Below are positions 10,461 to 22,281 of a stretch of 64,000 bases of DNA, in pieces. The DNA comes from Anoplopoma fimbria (Eukaryota > Chordata > Actinopteri > Perciformes > Anoplopomatidae). Both the position numbers and the translations under genes were made by a program. The notes beneath the pieces are model-generated. The model was not told where the DNA came from. It ran no database searches and was given only the letters and a program-made list of their open reading frames with translations. The stretch covers positions 6,203,861 to 6,267,860 of the forward strand of contig NC_072467.1 of NCBI RefSeq assembly GCF_027596085.1, written 5' to 3'. The first letter of the stretch is position 1. Every line of letters starts with the position of its first letter.

Positions 10461-12600
10461 ATAACCCCTCCTCTCCTTTACCTGTCTCAGTGCTTTCCTC
10501 CTTTATCTCTGCCTGTCTTCTCCAGTTTATCTCCACAGTCCTCCCTACTGCAGCGAGTCTCGATTTTCTTTAAGCAAATGGCCGGACTGCTTCAGCGCAG
10601 GGGAGTTTACTTCAGATGTGTACACTGAAGCATGAACAGGACCACAGGCAATGCCAGCCATTGATTTTCCCATGATTCTGATTAGAGGGCTCCCTGTTGC
10701 AATCAATACCATACATCAGTGAACTTCACTGTGAAACTGGTGGTCCCAGATAGGATCCCATATTTGGTTGTCAATGAATCACACTGTTGATTATTTTTTT
10801 AAGATTAAAAGGCAGTTGAGTGAGCACAAGATCCCTTTGCATAAAACACTGTTCAGCATGAGAGGCTCTCGACTCACCAAACACGTCGGACACTGTATGT
10901 TACAACCGCAGTCAATAACACCGCTTGATCATCATGATTACATTTTATGGGCTGCTAGACACTGCACACGGTATGATAAGAGTATAATGAAAGATGTTCC
11001 TCTCAAACAGCTCTCTTTCTGAGTGTCTTATTATCTAATTGTAATGAATGATGGCGCTGCTGGTGTGACAGGTAGCAGCTGTGGGAGTAAAATGCTACAG
11101 CGCTGTAGGTGAGGCTGGAGGTCCTAATTCTGCATCAGGTATTATTTACAGGGTTTAATAAACCTGCTATTTATTATGAAAAACATTTCAACATAATTCA
11201 TTAGATGCGTTCGTAAGATGTGATAACAAGCAGTTTTTACATCAGGGACAGGAATATATTTAAAAAGATAAATATTCTGACAATAAATGTATGGAGCTTT
11301 TGAATTTTATGGCATAAAAAAGTATTTTATCAATCAAAAAGTGTCAATAAAATTGTTAGGCGTAACAGTATGTGGATTTTGTCTGGGTGAGTAATGGTCG
11401 GATGTATACTAGATTAGCATGAATTTCTAAATATGAGATGTGAGTTTACTGGAGGCATATCTTTTATTCCAAGGATCACAGCAATGATCTGCCCTTCTCT
11501 GCCTCTGATTGGCTGACCTTGATATTCTCATTCTAACCCTAAACAATCTCACTCCTCATACCTAAACCTAACCAATCCCACCAAAAAAAGTGAGTTAAAA
11601 CCAACCAAAGGCCGAGCAATCTAGGTAATGACTTTGCCATCCTTGAAACAAAAAAATTGGCTTAATGGCCATACTTAACCAGCCCAAAATGCACTACTGC
11701 TCTTCAGACTTACCAATGCTGGACTACGAGGCAGACGGTTAAAATAATTATCTGGTTGGATAAAACAATTACGAATGATGACGATTGATGTTTTGTTACA
11801 GTTAAGAGCAAAAATGCGGAAACTCACATAAACAATGAACCGTAGAAAACATATTTAACACTACAATATTTAATCAGTTTAGTTTGCCAAAACACTGGAA
11901 ATTAATAAATAAAGTGGAAAAGAACATATTTATTTACATTCTTGATGAACAATTTTCCCTCGGAACGTTAACGCCGTGATAAATTAAAAGTTTATTTCAG
12001 TGTATACAGTCTGCTGGTAATGGTATACTTTATCAGTTCTTTAGTGAGCAGTATGCAGTACATACTTATTGAGTATATAGTAATCAGTACTTTAGAATTC
12101 CATTTAGTCAATGACAGAGTTTGACTATAGCCTTCAAATACTTATTAAAGGTTCTTTATTAACTCACCTATGAGGATTTTACTGTTTCCACTCAAAACTT
12201 TTTCCTCTGTCTTGTCAGAATCCAGATTGGCATTATAAGGGAAGAATTATTTGAGAAGAGCATAGTGACGTCATTCTTGTTATTTGAAAATAAGTTTGTT
12301 TAATTGTGCGAATGAATCTTCATTACCATCAATTCATCCTAATTTCTTTTGATTACGCTGGAATCGGAGAGGTAGAATTTTGCCATGCTGTATTGATATG
12401 AGGCTTTGAGACGACCGCAATGCTATTTCACGGAGAATGGTTCTTTTAATCGAGGCTCTTACTGAAAATTACATTCACTGACTTTTAACAGTTTGTGCAA
12501 TAAAAAACTCAGTAAAAGTAAAACATTTCTTAATCCATGAAAGTATACGCAACAGCAGTGCACCTTTGAAAGATATTTATGTGTCAACTTTTTACTTTAG
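10461..12600. other. intergenic sequence, no gene recognised
   Basis: AT-rich and without supported exons. Around 11505-11640 there is a CCTAAACCTAACCAATCCC-type stretch similar in style to old fish repeats. The 84-codon frame at 10768 has no recognisable feature. Confidence 0.4.
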
Positions 12601-12639
12601 CAGGATATAGATAATATTAAATGCATATTAAGTGTGTGA

Positions 12640-13230
12640 TTAAGGAAGTAATTTCCCTTTGAATAGTCTGTATTACCATTTTCATGCATAATCAACATGC
12701 AAATTGCGTAGCTGTCCTGCTGTTAGTGTTGAAGCGGTACCTGTTTTTTATATTCAGTACACCTTCCATAACAAAGCTCTAACCTTGATCAACGACTTAA
12801 AAGCCTGGCGATATTCATTTATTGTGTATTTAACTCATATGTGCCGTTTCGTAATGTAGACCTGCTCAATCAACAATGTTAACTATGTGTCACAGCGGAG
12901 TGGCAGGTAAGGACTGTGGAGTGGTGGGGGTCGTCTCCGTAATCTCTGCCAAACGGTAGAGAAGTGATTTGGCTGTTGATTCTTTGTTGCCACTCAGAGA
13001 TGCTGACAAAATGGAATGGCTTACTGTGAACTCCCACCTTGATTAGCATGTGTAATTATAAATATGCTGCCGTAAGCGTAAAACCTGAGTGAAAGGAGGT
13101 GTCCTGGATAGTGGCTGTGTCTCTTTGACACTGAGCGGCCTGTAATTGCCTCTTCCACGCGATCAATGACTACTCAGCATTTGGCATCTGGATGAATTAG
13201 CCTGTCGGGATTATTTGGGGAGATTTAGGC
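12640..13230. promoter_or_regulatory. possible conserved non-coding element (enhancer-like)
   Basis: Unique, non-repetitive AT-rich sequence with POU/homeodomain-type words: the octamer ATGCAAAT at 12697-12704, TAATTATA at 13052-13059, and TGTAATTGCC near 13141. Composition and motif density resemble vertebrate developmental enhancers. Conservation itself cannot be seen in one sequence. Confidence 0.25.
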
Positions 13231-15400
13231 CAAGATTTATTTAATGTTTTATTTCAATAACTTAGAGCAAGCACTTAGACCGTTCATCAAACATTGCATG
13301 CACTCTACAGACATTTTTAAATGCCAAAATGTTAGCAATGATTTGATATTGAAACCAAAGCTATACAAAGAATACATATTCAAATTAAGATACTGTGTAC
13401 AGATGTGTGGATGTGTGGATGTATGAGGGTGTACATGGGTGACATGATGAGAATTAAAATTAGCTTCCAGAACAATGATGATCTATTTAGTGTTACATGG
13501 TGGAAGTAAACCAGTGCTGGACGAGGGACGCCCTGTGATACTCTGACACATAAATGTAGACTTGCATGTCAGAGTTAAGACACTTTTTCCTCCTCCCTGA
13601 CACTGTTTATTTCTTCCAGTTCCTCCCTTCCTGTCAATTTCCCTCCTTCCCATCTGCAGTTGTGGATGGGGAGGTGTGTAACTGTAGACCAGAACATGTC
13701 AAGCTGATTGTCTGACTCAAGAAAATCTTAAATAATTAAAATTACAGTAAAATCTTGAAGAGGCTTGCATAGCGTGCATGAAAAATAAAAGATTTGGGAA
13801 GGAGGGTGAGGGGTATTGGAAGATGAATGATGATTGGCCTTTTTACCTTTATTTATTCATGGGGAGTGCACTGAATGCCCTGATCACACAGTTGGTCAAT
13901 TGCAGCACTGTCTGTGTCACTAAGCAGCTCCACCTCAGGCAGTTGGGGTCAAGGCCTTTGCTCAGTGAGTCATATTCCCAAACCATATTTATCCTGCTCG
14001 TCCAGGGGATTAAATTGATTACCTTCCGGTTACTTGCTCGCATCTCTAACCTTAAGGCTACCACCCCACTCATTTACCGGTGAGAGATAAGCAGGGAACT
14101 CCAGTTGCTGTTAACAAGAGGGGAAGCAGAACATTGTTCATTTTCAAATACCTCCCACACTGCAACAAATCAAAGCCAGTTGAAAAACAGCCAAGTTTCA
14201 CTTTAGGTTCAGATGAGTCATAAAAATGCTGGAAAGATTTTTAAGTACAGTAAAACCTAACCATAAACATCAGCATTAGTTATCTTCTTGTCTGTGACTG
14301 TGCTCCTATCTGCTTCCGTCTGTGGTGGCTCGTGGAAGCCATTTTTCAAAATAGACAGGTCATCAAGAGGAGTGACAAGGGAGACTAACAATACATGTCA
14401 TACTTCAAGGTAAAAGGGGCATATACTCTAAGCTTATTGTGACACAATGCTCCCATGCATCTATACATCCATCAATCCAGGCACAGCAGCCCAAATGTCC
14501 CTTTCCCTGCTAATGTCCTCCAGCGCTTCCTGGGGATCTCCAGGCCTTCTAGCACGAAGATGTACTGCATGTTTGTTACTGATTACAATAACTGTCAAAC
14601 AGGGTGTTCATCACACATATGATGTCTGCACTGTGCTGGATTTTCTACAGTGCACTTGCTAATCAGCTCATTCATTGACTTCATTAGTCAAACTGGTTAT
14701 GTTTAATATGTCATACTGATTATGGCGACATGTTATGCAGATCAAGTGCCTCTTAAAATGTGCAACCACAACCACAACCACCGACTGCCCATAAACAAGA
14801 AAGGTTCTGGCCCTTTTTGTCTTGTTGGTCCCTTCTCACATATTGAACTATTGAAATGCTAATCATATTTCAACAGTATCAATAACAGGGTTTTCTTTAC
14901 GCTTTTCAATGGATGTTTGCTACTGCTTATACGGTTATGTAATGTTTTAGTGTATAGCTTGTGAGCTAATGGTGACATCTTTCAGCAGCAGCGTTTAACT
15001 TGTGGGTAGGAAAATCTTAGCCTAATTAATTGCACTAACTTGTCTAAAAAGAAAGAGGGCCTGGCTGTTTGATTATCAACATCATGTCTATGATTGCCAA
15101 CCCAAGTAGGTGGAAGGGTTAAAAGGCAAGCAGGAGACGGAGGGTAGCAATATATATTACAGTGTTGGCTCCTTCAAATTGATTGAAATTAGTACATAAT
15201 CATATAACTTGAGCTGCTCTTTGACAGTTGCTTTCTACTCTCCATTCATCCTGCTCTTACGCTGCCTTCTTGCTGGTATGTCTGCCTTCTAAAACGAGGA
15301 GTTTTTTTTTAGTTGTCCATTTTTTTCTTTTTCTTTTTTTATTGCGCTGTTTTTACTCTTTGCTCTCTTGTGTCTGTTATCTGCCTTTGGATTCCATTAG
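13231..15400. other. intergenic sequence, no gene recognised
   Basis: No exon supported. The 101-codon frame at 13778-14083 overlaps an open antisense frame and has no domain. A T-rich stretch lies at 15301-15360. Confidence 0.4.
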
Positions 15401-16420
15401 CACAGTGACAGAGAGGTGATTACAGCCAGCCCAGGTTTTTTTTTAATACAGATTAGACGTCATCTGTGATTCCTTTCATATGCTCGCTGTCCCACCATCC
15501 GTCAAGTTATTGTCTGGGGCCCTTTTCCTTGAGCTGTTGATATGGCCTGTGTATGCTCCTGTAATGCTATCTGAATTCCGTGCACTTTGCCACGGTGAAT
15601 ATCACTATTTGACACAACTAATAGGGCCTTTCATTTTGATGGAATTCTCCTTCAGAGCAGCCGCACTGGCTGAAGCCTGTGTTTTCTCTCAGTGAGACAG
15701 GGCTGTTTACTTGGGCTGTGGGTGGAGCGAACAGACAGATTGCCTCAAACAGAAGTGTTGTGTTTGGCAGGCTGTGATAGCACTCTCTGCCACTTTCCAT
15801 TTCTGAAGGTTGCCCTGCTTGCAGTGTCCACTGGCTGAGAATTTGAAAGGGTGAAATAATTACTTTGCAAAATTATCATTTCCATGCATGATTTCCAGGT
15901 GATACAATTCAATTACATTGACAAGAAACCCTTTCAGAAGCAACTGTGGCCTGAGTTAAATTGAAGAGTCAGTTCTCATTTCCACTAATTTGATTGTCAC
16001 ACTCCTGAATTGCGTTTGATAATCTCACAAAACAAAGGCAATGAGATAATCATTTACATTCTAATGCTGTACTTATTTTGATCTTAAGAAATACAACAGA
16101 TTTGCCATGCAGGTAAGAGAGGCTGTCATTCCAAATCAGGCTGAGCCAGTGAAGCATTCAACACAAGGATGGGAAAAGCTGGAAAAGGACTTAGCCTAAT
16201 GGTTTTGTCATTCCACATCACACCATGTGCCTGTCTGAATGCAATTAAGGGTGCTCTGGCGGCAGCATTCATTACTATGTCAATGTACCTGGAGTGACGT
16301 GAAGTGAAAGCATTTACATTTCTGTGCACACATTATGCACCCATAATGCGTTCATGTGTCCTGTTAGATAAGAGAGGAAGAAAACTGGATGACATGTCCT
16401 TTGTTTGTCATTCTTTCATG
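15400..16420. promoter_or_regulatory. possible conserved non-coding block
   Basis: About 1 kb without simple or dispersed repeats, with evenly mixed base composition and many AATTA/TGATAA/ATTTGCAT-like words. A perfect-looking + strand donor (ATGCAG|GTAAGA, GT at 16113) lies inside but is not preceded by a recognisable exon. The enhancer role is inference only. Confidence 0.22.
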
Positions 16421-16426
16421 TTCTAG

Positions 16427-16498
16427 TTGGTGGCGTCCAACCAGGAAGGTGAGGATGACGATGCATCAACTCACCTGCTTCTGCCGCCTTACACAGCT
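16427..16498 (+). CDS. candidate internal coding exon (24 codons) of an unidentified gene
   Basis: A pyrimidine-rich tract ends in TTCTAG at 16421-16426. There follow 72 bases open in phase 0, reading LVASNQEGEDDDASTHLLLP then PYTA, and then a consensus donor GTAAGT at 16499-16504. The symmetrical 0-0 phase, strong splice sites and acidic low-complexity composition look exon-like. Orientation (+, away from RAG2) is what the IFTAP neighbour would have in human, and the EDDD...LLLP pattern is vaguely like it, but similarity is too weak to name. A chance ORF this short is quite possible. Confidence 0.3.
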
Positions 16499-17032
16499 GT
16501 AAGTGACCCTCACTGCCCGAAGACAGAGACAAAAGGTCAAAGCACACCTGATAGCAATAACATAAAACCTAATGATGAAATGATGAGATGACCATAATGA
16601 TGATAAAGGAGCTGTAAAAAATGTTTTCATTGGTTCATTCGTCATTTGTTTTTATTGCTTTTTAATGTAAAAAAAAAAATGGCATTTTGCACCAGATCTA
16701 TCCTCCTAATACAGTCAACCCAAATTGAAAAACTGTTTCAAATTTTGAGAGTAAAGATTTGAAAAGATTTAAAGCCTGTCACAACAGCATAATTAACTGC
16801 AAAATGTTGCCCATTAGCAAAACAGTGGAACAGTGCACACCTTTGAGGTAATGGTGAGCTATTAAAGATTCTCACCATTCACTTTTTTCCCCTGTTGGAA
16901 TATAAACTGCTCCAAAAAATAGAGGCGTTTAGCAGACAATTAGGAGACAGGAGTCGAATACGTCTTTTGAATAAACAGTGAGCAAGCTTTTTCCATCTTC
17001 TATGAAAAAACCTTGATTAAATGAAATGATGT

Positions 17033-17271
17033 ATGGAGAGCAAGATAGTTCTCAATCAGATCGGTGGCACATGAGGTAGAGCGCTTGTCCCTTGGGCAAC
17101 CACAAGGTTGGTGGTTCAAGGCCCTCTACCGGTGCAACATGCCGAGGTGTCCTTGAGCAAGATGGTAGCCTGTCCAGTGTGTGAATGAATTCATTGCAGC
17201 CCACTGCTCCTCCAGGATGGGTTAAATGCAGAGAAATAATTTCCCCATTGTGGGACTAATAAAGGAAATGA
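17033..17271 (+). mobile_element. tRNA-derived SINE, apparently chimeric
   Basis: An A-box-like GGTAGAGCGC (about 17075-17084) and a B box GGTTCAAGGCC (about 17115-17125) are followed by a GTCCTTGAGCAAG body and an ATTGTGGGACTAATAAAGG tail ending near 17271. The 36 bases before it (17033-17068) match the head of the other SINE family at 23384 (GAGAGCAAGATAGTTCTC), so two SINE heads appear joined. Confidence 0.75.
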
Positions 17272-17402
17272 TTACAATCTTTATTAAAATTATTAATGGA
17301 ATAGTACAGAAAAAAAGAACTGAAAAACTGAATCCAGTAGTGTCATAACAATGCATACTTTAAAAAGGCAGCTGCAGGTAAAAGAAAAAGTATGCTATTT
17401 GA

Positions 17403-17640
17403 AACGCGTTATCTCCACCATAGATCGAATCTGTGCCTTTCCGAAGTTTGCGTTTACGTAAATTTGCGCATGCGCAGCCGGTTCTCACTCTGCTTCATGT
17501 CACGTGACAGCCACTCCCTATCGCTCCGGCTCGGCACCGCTCGGCGAACTTCGTTGAACGGTAGCAGCTTAGCGGCTTGTACGGTCAGCTGAACACTTGC
17601 TGTCAACGTGGATTTTCAACATTGTCTTATGAAGAAAACA
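17403..17640. promoter_or_regulatory. CpG-rich promoter-like block
   Basis: CpG density is well above the surroundings. It contains an NRF1-type palindrome GCGCATGCGCAG (about 17466-17477), a CACGTG E-box (about 17502-17507) and GC-rich CGCTCCGGCTCGGC sequence. No ATG-led gene follows directly. Since a decayed hAT transposase end lies 0.8 kb downstream, it may be the promoter of that element rather than of a host gene. Confidence 0.4.
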
Positions 17641-18269
17641 GAGCGATTGTTGCTAATGCTAAACCAACAGCTGACCTGCAGGAAGTTACCCAGCAGAAGA
17701 GGCAGAAGATTATACGGACTTTAGCGCTGCAAAGTTAGGAAAACTGGAAAATATAGAAATGCGTTATCGATGAGACATTTAGATATTGTTGGATGTGACA
17801 TGTTAGTGGAAACTATGAGAGCAGTCACTCAGCCAGTCATGCAAATCATGTTGAACAGAAAAATATGATATTTAATGTTAAGCTACCCAAATGCGTTGTG
17901 AGGAGTATACTATGAACCTCAATCTACCACCGAGTGGGAAGGAAAACCTTCTCAACGGGGTGAACAGACTTTAGCATAACACTAAAACATCAAAACTGAT
18001 TCTGAGTGTTTTAATGGAAGCCTTTGCCAATGTGATCAGGAGACATAAATTATGACATACAATTGGCATTGATTGTAGCACCACAAACAAAGTGATGCAA
18101 AAGAAGCCTATATAATAACAATTAGGAAGAGCCTGTCCAGAAGTATTTGATTTTATTAGATTAAAGTCTGATCTGACTAGATTATACTGTTCACAAACAG
18201 TCCAATGACGCCTGTACTGTTGCTTACTTTTTTGACTTGCAGGAGACTGTACAGGAGGCCCCAAACTTT

Positions 18270-18484
18270 TGAAGCAGGTCTTAACAACAGCTTCTACCAC
18301 TGCATCTTTGGAGAGGACCTTTCCAGCGTTAAAGCACACAAGGACAGAACAGGATTCAGTCCTTTTGCTCATCTCTCCATTGAAAGCTGAACCTGAGGAT
18401 AACACCTGACGATGAGGACTTTTACATCAAAGACATGAACTTCTTGCCCAGAGGAATAGACTCATGACCTTCGTATACAAATAA
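18270..18484 (+). pseudogene. decayed hAT-family transposase C-terminus
   Basis: One frame reads KQVLTTASTTASLERTFPAL then K, matching the hAT dimerisation consensus (T-x-A-S-x-E-R-x-F-S-x-L-K). After a frame change the text continues SPFAHLSIES, matching the family's ...LSxLALLSIE. After more frame breaks it ends RLMTFVYK with a stop at 18482-18484, like the usual ERRxDxxYK end. At least two frameshifts are needed, so it is dead. Upstream parts of the transposase are not recognisable; an internally deleted copy is likely. Confidence 0.6.
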
Positions 18485-19154
18485 AGTAAGTGCCTCATTT
18501 ACAATAATTCTCTCTGTATGTATTTATGTATGAATGTCCACGTACACAAAATTACAGCCTTTGTGTGCAATAGCAGGCCCACACCTTTCACCTTCAGGCC
18601 TTGGCGCTGTAATTCTCTAAGTCCACAAGTCAACATTTATTTCATAAAGATAGATGTAATTATTTCCATATTCCATGTTTTTATCCATCCAAATTGTCTG
18701 CATAAATCAATATGTGTTGGTATTAAGCCTTTTTTTAAAACTCATATTATACTCATATTGACTGTTTCGATTATTAGCCATAAAGTCGTAACAATCCAAG
18801 GTTACCAAGAGATATGAAATTGTTCAAGAAGTGGTAGGTCACCGTTGAGCTCTAGAGATGTTTGGAATGTCAAATTTTGGTACAGGCCATATACTACATA
18901 TGAATGATGTACTTTTTTTTTTTCTCTTTACCTTTTAACCCTTTTATCAGCTTTGTGCAGTTTGTTTGTAGCTTCTGTGTGCTGACACCAATGTTTCTCT
19001 GTTGTTTTTCTTTCAAATGATCATTGTGTTTGGTTATTGTTGCGTTTTTTTTGCAAGTGGTATTAGTGGGAATGCTGTTTTCCCACTGGTGCGCTGACCC
19101 CACTGTTTCACTCTTGTTTTTCTCCATCCGGTGCACCGTCACCAGGCGCTCATT

Positions 19155-20017
19155 GGCCGTTTCTCAATACCAAGTATGGTCAAGTGTGGACTTGCAAACT
19201 TGCAAGTTCAGACTTGGATAGTTCGACTCGGGAGTACAAACTCCCGAGGATGGGAGGACGCAGTACGGTCATTTTGCAATTGGAACAGCAGCGAACTTGA
19301 TGACGTCACCAACGTCACGACGTCACCAACTCAGCTCGTCGGTCCCGCCTACTCCGGTTATCTTCAGTCATATATATTGACAATAAAACGAAATATGATT
19401 TAAAACACAACCCTGCCTTTTTTCGTTTTCATTTAGAAAATATTAAAATATTAATATGTATATATTTTGTGTTACATCTGCAACCACAACCACAGAGACA
19501 CCGGAGCCAGCGGCACATCTGGAGAGGCCTTGCCGAGATCAGGCTGCTGTCAGCGGGCTACATGAGCATCACTGCCCGGTCTCCTCTCTGGTCCTCTCAT
19601 ATCTCCGACAAACGTCGGCGCTGTTTTCAAACAGGCTCTATCTTGATAAATTGACCGCATATTTTAAGTCTTAACAACTACATTCTCGCTTAAAAAAATG
19701 TTAAAACTAAATTCCGTTACACAACAACAGCAGTATTTAGACAATGATAACTGACAGTTGTGAGTTGTCTCCGCCACTGTCGTCTCTTGTTTGCTGGTGA
19801 AATGCATTCTGGGATACTTGGCTGTCCAAAGTCCACACAAGTCTCCTCCGATGCATCCCCGATATAATGGGCGGAGCAAGGACACTTCCGGGTATCTGGA
19901 CCGTACTTGGCTGAATGCGAACTTGTGTATTGGAACAGTACTTGGGCCGCGCTAGATGACGTTTCACAAGTTCACGAGGACACAAGTACAGAGAAGTTCA
20001 CTTATTGAGAAACGGCC
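19155..20017. mobile_element. non-autonomous DNA transposon (PIF/Harbinger-like MITE), 863 bp
   Basis: Inverted termini GGCCGTTTCTCAATA at the left and its exact complement at the right (20003-20017). The 3-bp target duplication is ATT (19152-19154 and 20018-20020), and excision rebuilds GCTCATTGAG, consistent with the host tandem repeat. A 3-bp duplication and GG-starting ends suit PIF/Harbinger. No transposase is encoded; short ORFs inside are incidental. Confidence 0.7.
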
Positions 20018-20094
20018 ATTGAGTTTGGTTATTGGTTCTCTTTTGAACATTTTGAGTGATGAAGCTGTTTTCCACTGGTGCACTGACACCAAGT

Positions 20095-20095
<1 letters not shown>

Positions 20096-20161
<66 letters not shown>
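20096..20161. repeat. (CT)33 microsatellite
   Basis: An uninterrupted dinucleotide run at the end of the tandem-repeat array. Confidence 0.97.
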
Positions 20162-20164
<3 letters not shown>

Positions 20165-21457
20165 TAATGTAGACTATATTTTATCAATGCATGGGTAATT
20201 TAGACCCATATGCTACATTGATAGGTCACTGCTTACTCAGGCAAAGATTTAACTGCCGGTTACTGCTTTAGTCACTGCGTCACCATCTTCTAAAACCATG
20301 TACGTTGTGAAGACCGGATACATTTAGCTGTGGAACACATGTAAAGCAAGAAAAAAAGTGTGAACCTCAAAATCATCTACATTGGTGTGAAACAGAAAAT
20401 TAAGAATTTAGGAAAAAAAACCCAGAAGATCCGCAGAGCACTTACTGGAAACACGTAGGCTAGTCCTCGTTGTGAGTGACGTAAAAGGCACTTGGAAATC
20501 AATTATGAGCAGCCAGAGCATCCGAACTGTGAAGCATTGATTTTAGGACAGTGAATCTAGGTTGGGATTAAGTGCATTAGAAATCTGGACAAAAAGCCCT
20601 TTTTAATAACATAGAACTAAACTGAGTGCATGAGGGAAAGCAAAGGAGCATTCATGTGTGTGTTTGTTGTGTGTGTGGTTTGGGGGAGAGGTGTTAGCAG
20701 GGAACACTTGTCAGCTATTCAGTGTTTGTAGCCCACTGGGTGAACATGCAGCACTGTAATCAATTACATGTCGCTGCAGTCTTTGTCGCTGTGCATCTCT
20801 GTAGAAACGTCTTGCAAAGGCTGTAAATCTGTGATGTTATGTCAAACTGTATGTGTGGGCTAATTTAATTCAGATTAAATTGGATTTGTGTGTTAGCACC
20901 TTTTTATTGATATTTCTTTGTAGTATTTTTTTTTGAACCCTTAGTATCTAGTTGTGCTCCCTTAGCTGGCTATAGGTTGCAAATGCTCTCTGTGGTGTGA
21001 CACATTTTGGATCTAACTTAGTCTGATGCTGTTGTCTTACATTATGTACCCGAGAGTGTGTTTGCCTGTACAGTAAGTATTTGTGTAGTTGAGCGGAGAA
21101 GAAGAGAAAATAGACGGAAGGTTTGTGCTAGAAAGAGAAACTTAAGCTTGCATGACTGGATTTGGCAAGAGCTCAAACTGCAGAAAATGGGAACACATTT
21201 TCCAGAACGCATGTTGGTTTAATTGACTTGAAAACATTTAGAAGAATGTGTTCACGTTTGCATGCTCAGTCTGAAGCGATGCATATTTAATCTCTGCTCC
21301 TGCCACCTCACATTTAATTGGTGGATGGCACAGTGGAGCAAGACCAAAGGGACAAGACCTTTTCAGGGTTATGTTAAACCTTCAGAGAGAGCTGTAGTAA
21401 ACCTCACTGCAATGACACACATTTCTTTGGCAACATTTTGTATTATGATAGAGTATA
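20162..21457. other. intergenic sequence, no gene recognised
   Basis: AT-rich unique sequence with short TG-rich patches near 20656-20680. No supported exon or repeat. Confidence 0.4.
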
Positions 21458-21465
21458 GTATCCAT

Positions 21466-22273
21466 TAGGGCCGTGCATTGGCAAGCACCTCATGATATGT
21501 ATCGCAATACACGTGTGTCACGATACTATATGTCGCGAAATATTGTGATACGATACGATACATATTGCAATATATTGCATTCCTATATTTTCAATTTTTT
21601 ATGAAAATGTAAAAATAGAGCTGAAAATACAATTTACTGTATACCATCTGGCTATTCTAATACGTACATCACATACTGATAACTCAGTGGACAAATTGCA
21701 TCAAAACTACTTCAAAAGGTATTTGTGTTGCACCTGGTCATCCAGCAGAGAACACACTGAACTGAAATGCACTTGCCTTAAAAAATGCATGAAAATAAAT
21801 GGTCATTTTGTATTCTCATTCTGTAACTGAACACTTTTTTACTGAAATGCACTTGTCACAAATTCCTTTGAAAATTAAATACATAGTGTATTCTTTTCTT
21901 GCTTGACCCATTTGTCACCTCTTCGTTAATCCTGGGCACTACACAGCCACACCATTCATGTGTTGGCAGGAATGAACTCTTCAGTATACGGCTGCTTGCT
22001 TGTGAGATGAATGTTATGATTTTGGCCTGATAATGTGACAGGCCGTGAGGTCACTGGCCTTAGCCTAGAAGGCAATAAGCAGCAACATCTAGCGTTACAG
22101 GGGCGTAGGCGTAGGTTGTTTGACACCAGGCAATTAAAAAGACATTTTAAATCTCTTTAAAACTTTAAAACTCTTTTTTTCATGTATCGAAAGTAGTCGC
22201 AGACATATCAATTCACTATTGTTTAAAAAATGATTGCAATAGTAAGCTAAATCGATATTTTTGCACAGCACTA
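21466..22273. mobile_element. non-autonomous hAT-type transposon, 808 bp, with 8-bp target duplication
   Basis: The left end is TAGGGCCGTGC and the right end GCACAGCACTA, imperfect inverted termini of hAT type (TAGNGNNGTGC). The flanking 8-mer GTATCCAT is perfectly repeated at 21458-21465 and 22274-22281, the length hAT transposases produce. The left subterminal region is rich in ATCGCAATACACG/GATACGATACGATAC words typical of fish hAT elements. No transposase is encoded. Confidence 0.85.
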
Positions 22274-22281
22274 GTATCCAT

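Larger units (their letters stand above)
18930..20161. repeat. imperfect tandem repeat of a ~112-123-bp unit, ending in (CT)n
   Basis: Units start with GCTGAC(A/C)CCA at 18981 and 19093 and with the related ACTGACACCA near 20081. They share 'GTTTGGTTATTG', 'GCTGTTTTCCCACTGGTGC' and T-rich segments. The middle unit is split by the element at 19155-20017; removing it restores an unbroken unit of about 123 bases. Confidence 0.65.

Noticed and set aside
17060..17130. tRNA gene (A and B boxes)
   Set aside because: Part of a SINE; does not fold as an intact tRNA and has a SINE body and tail.
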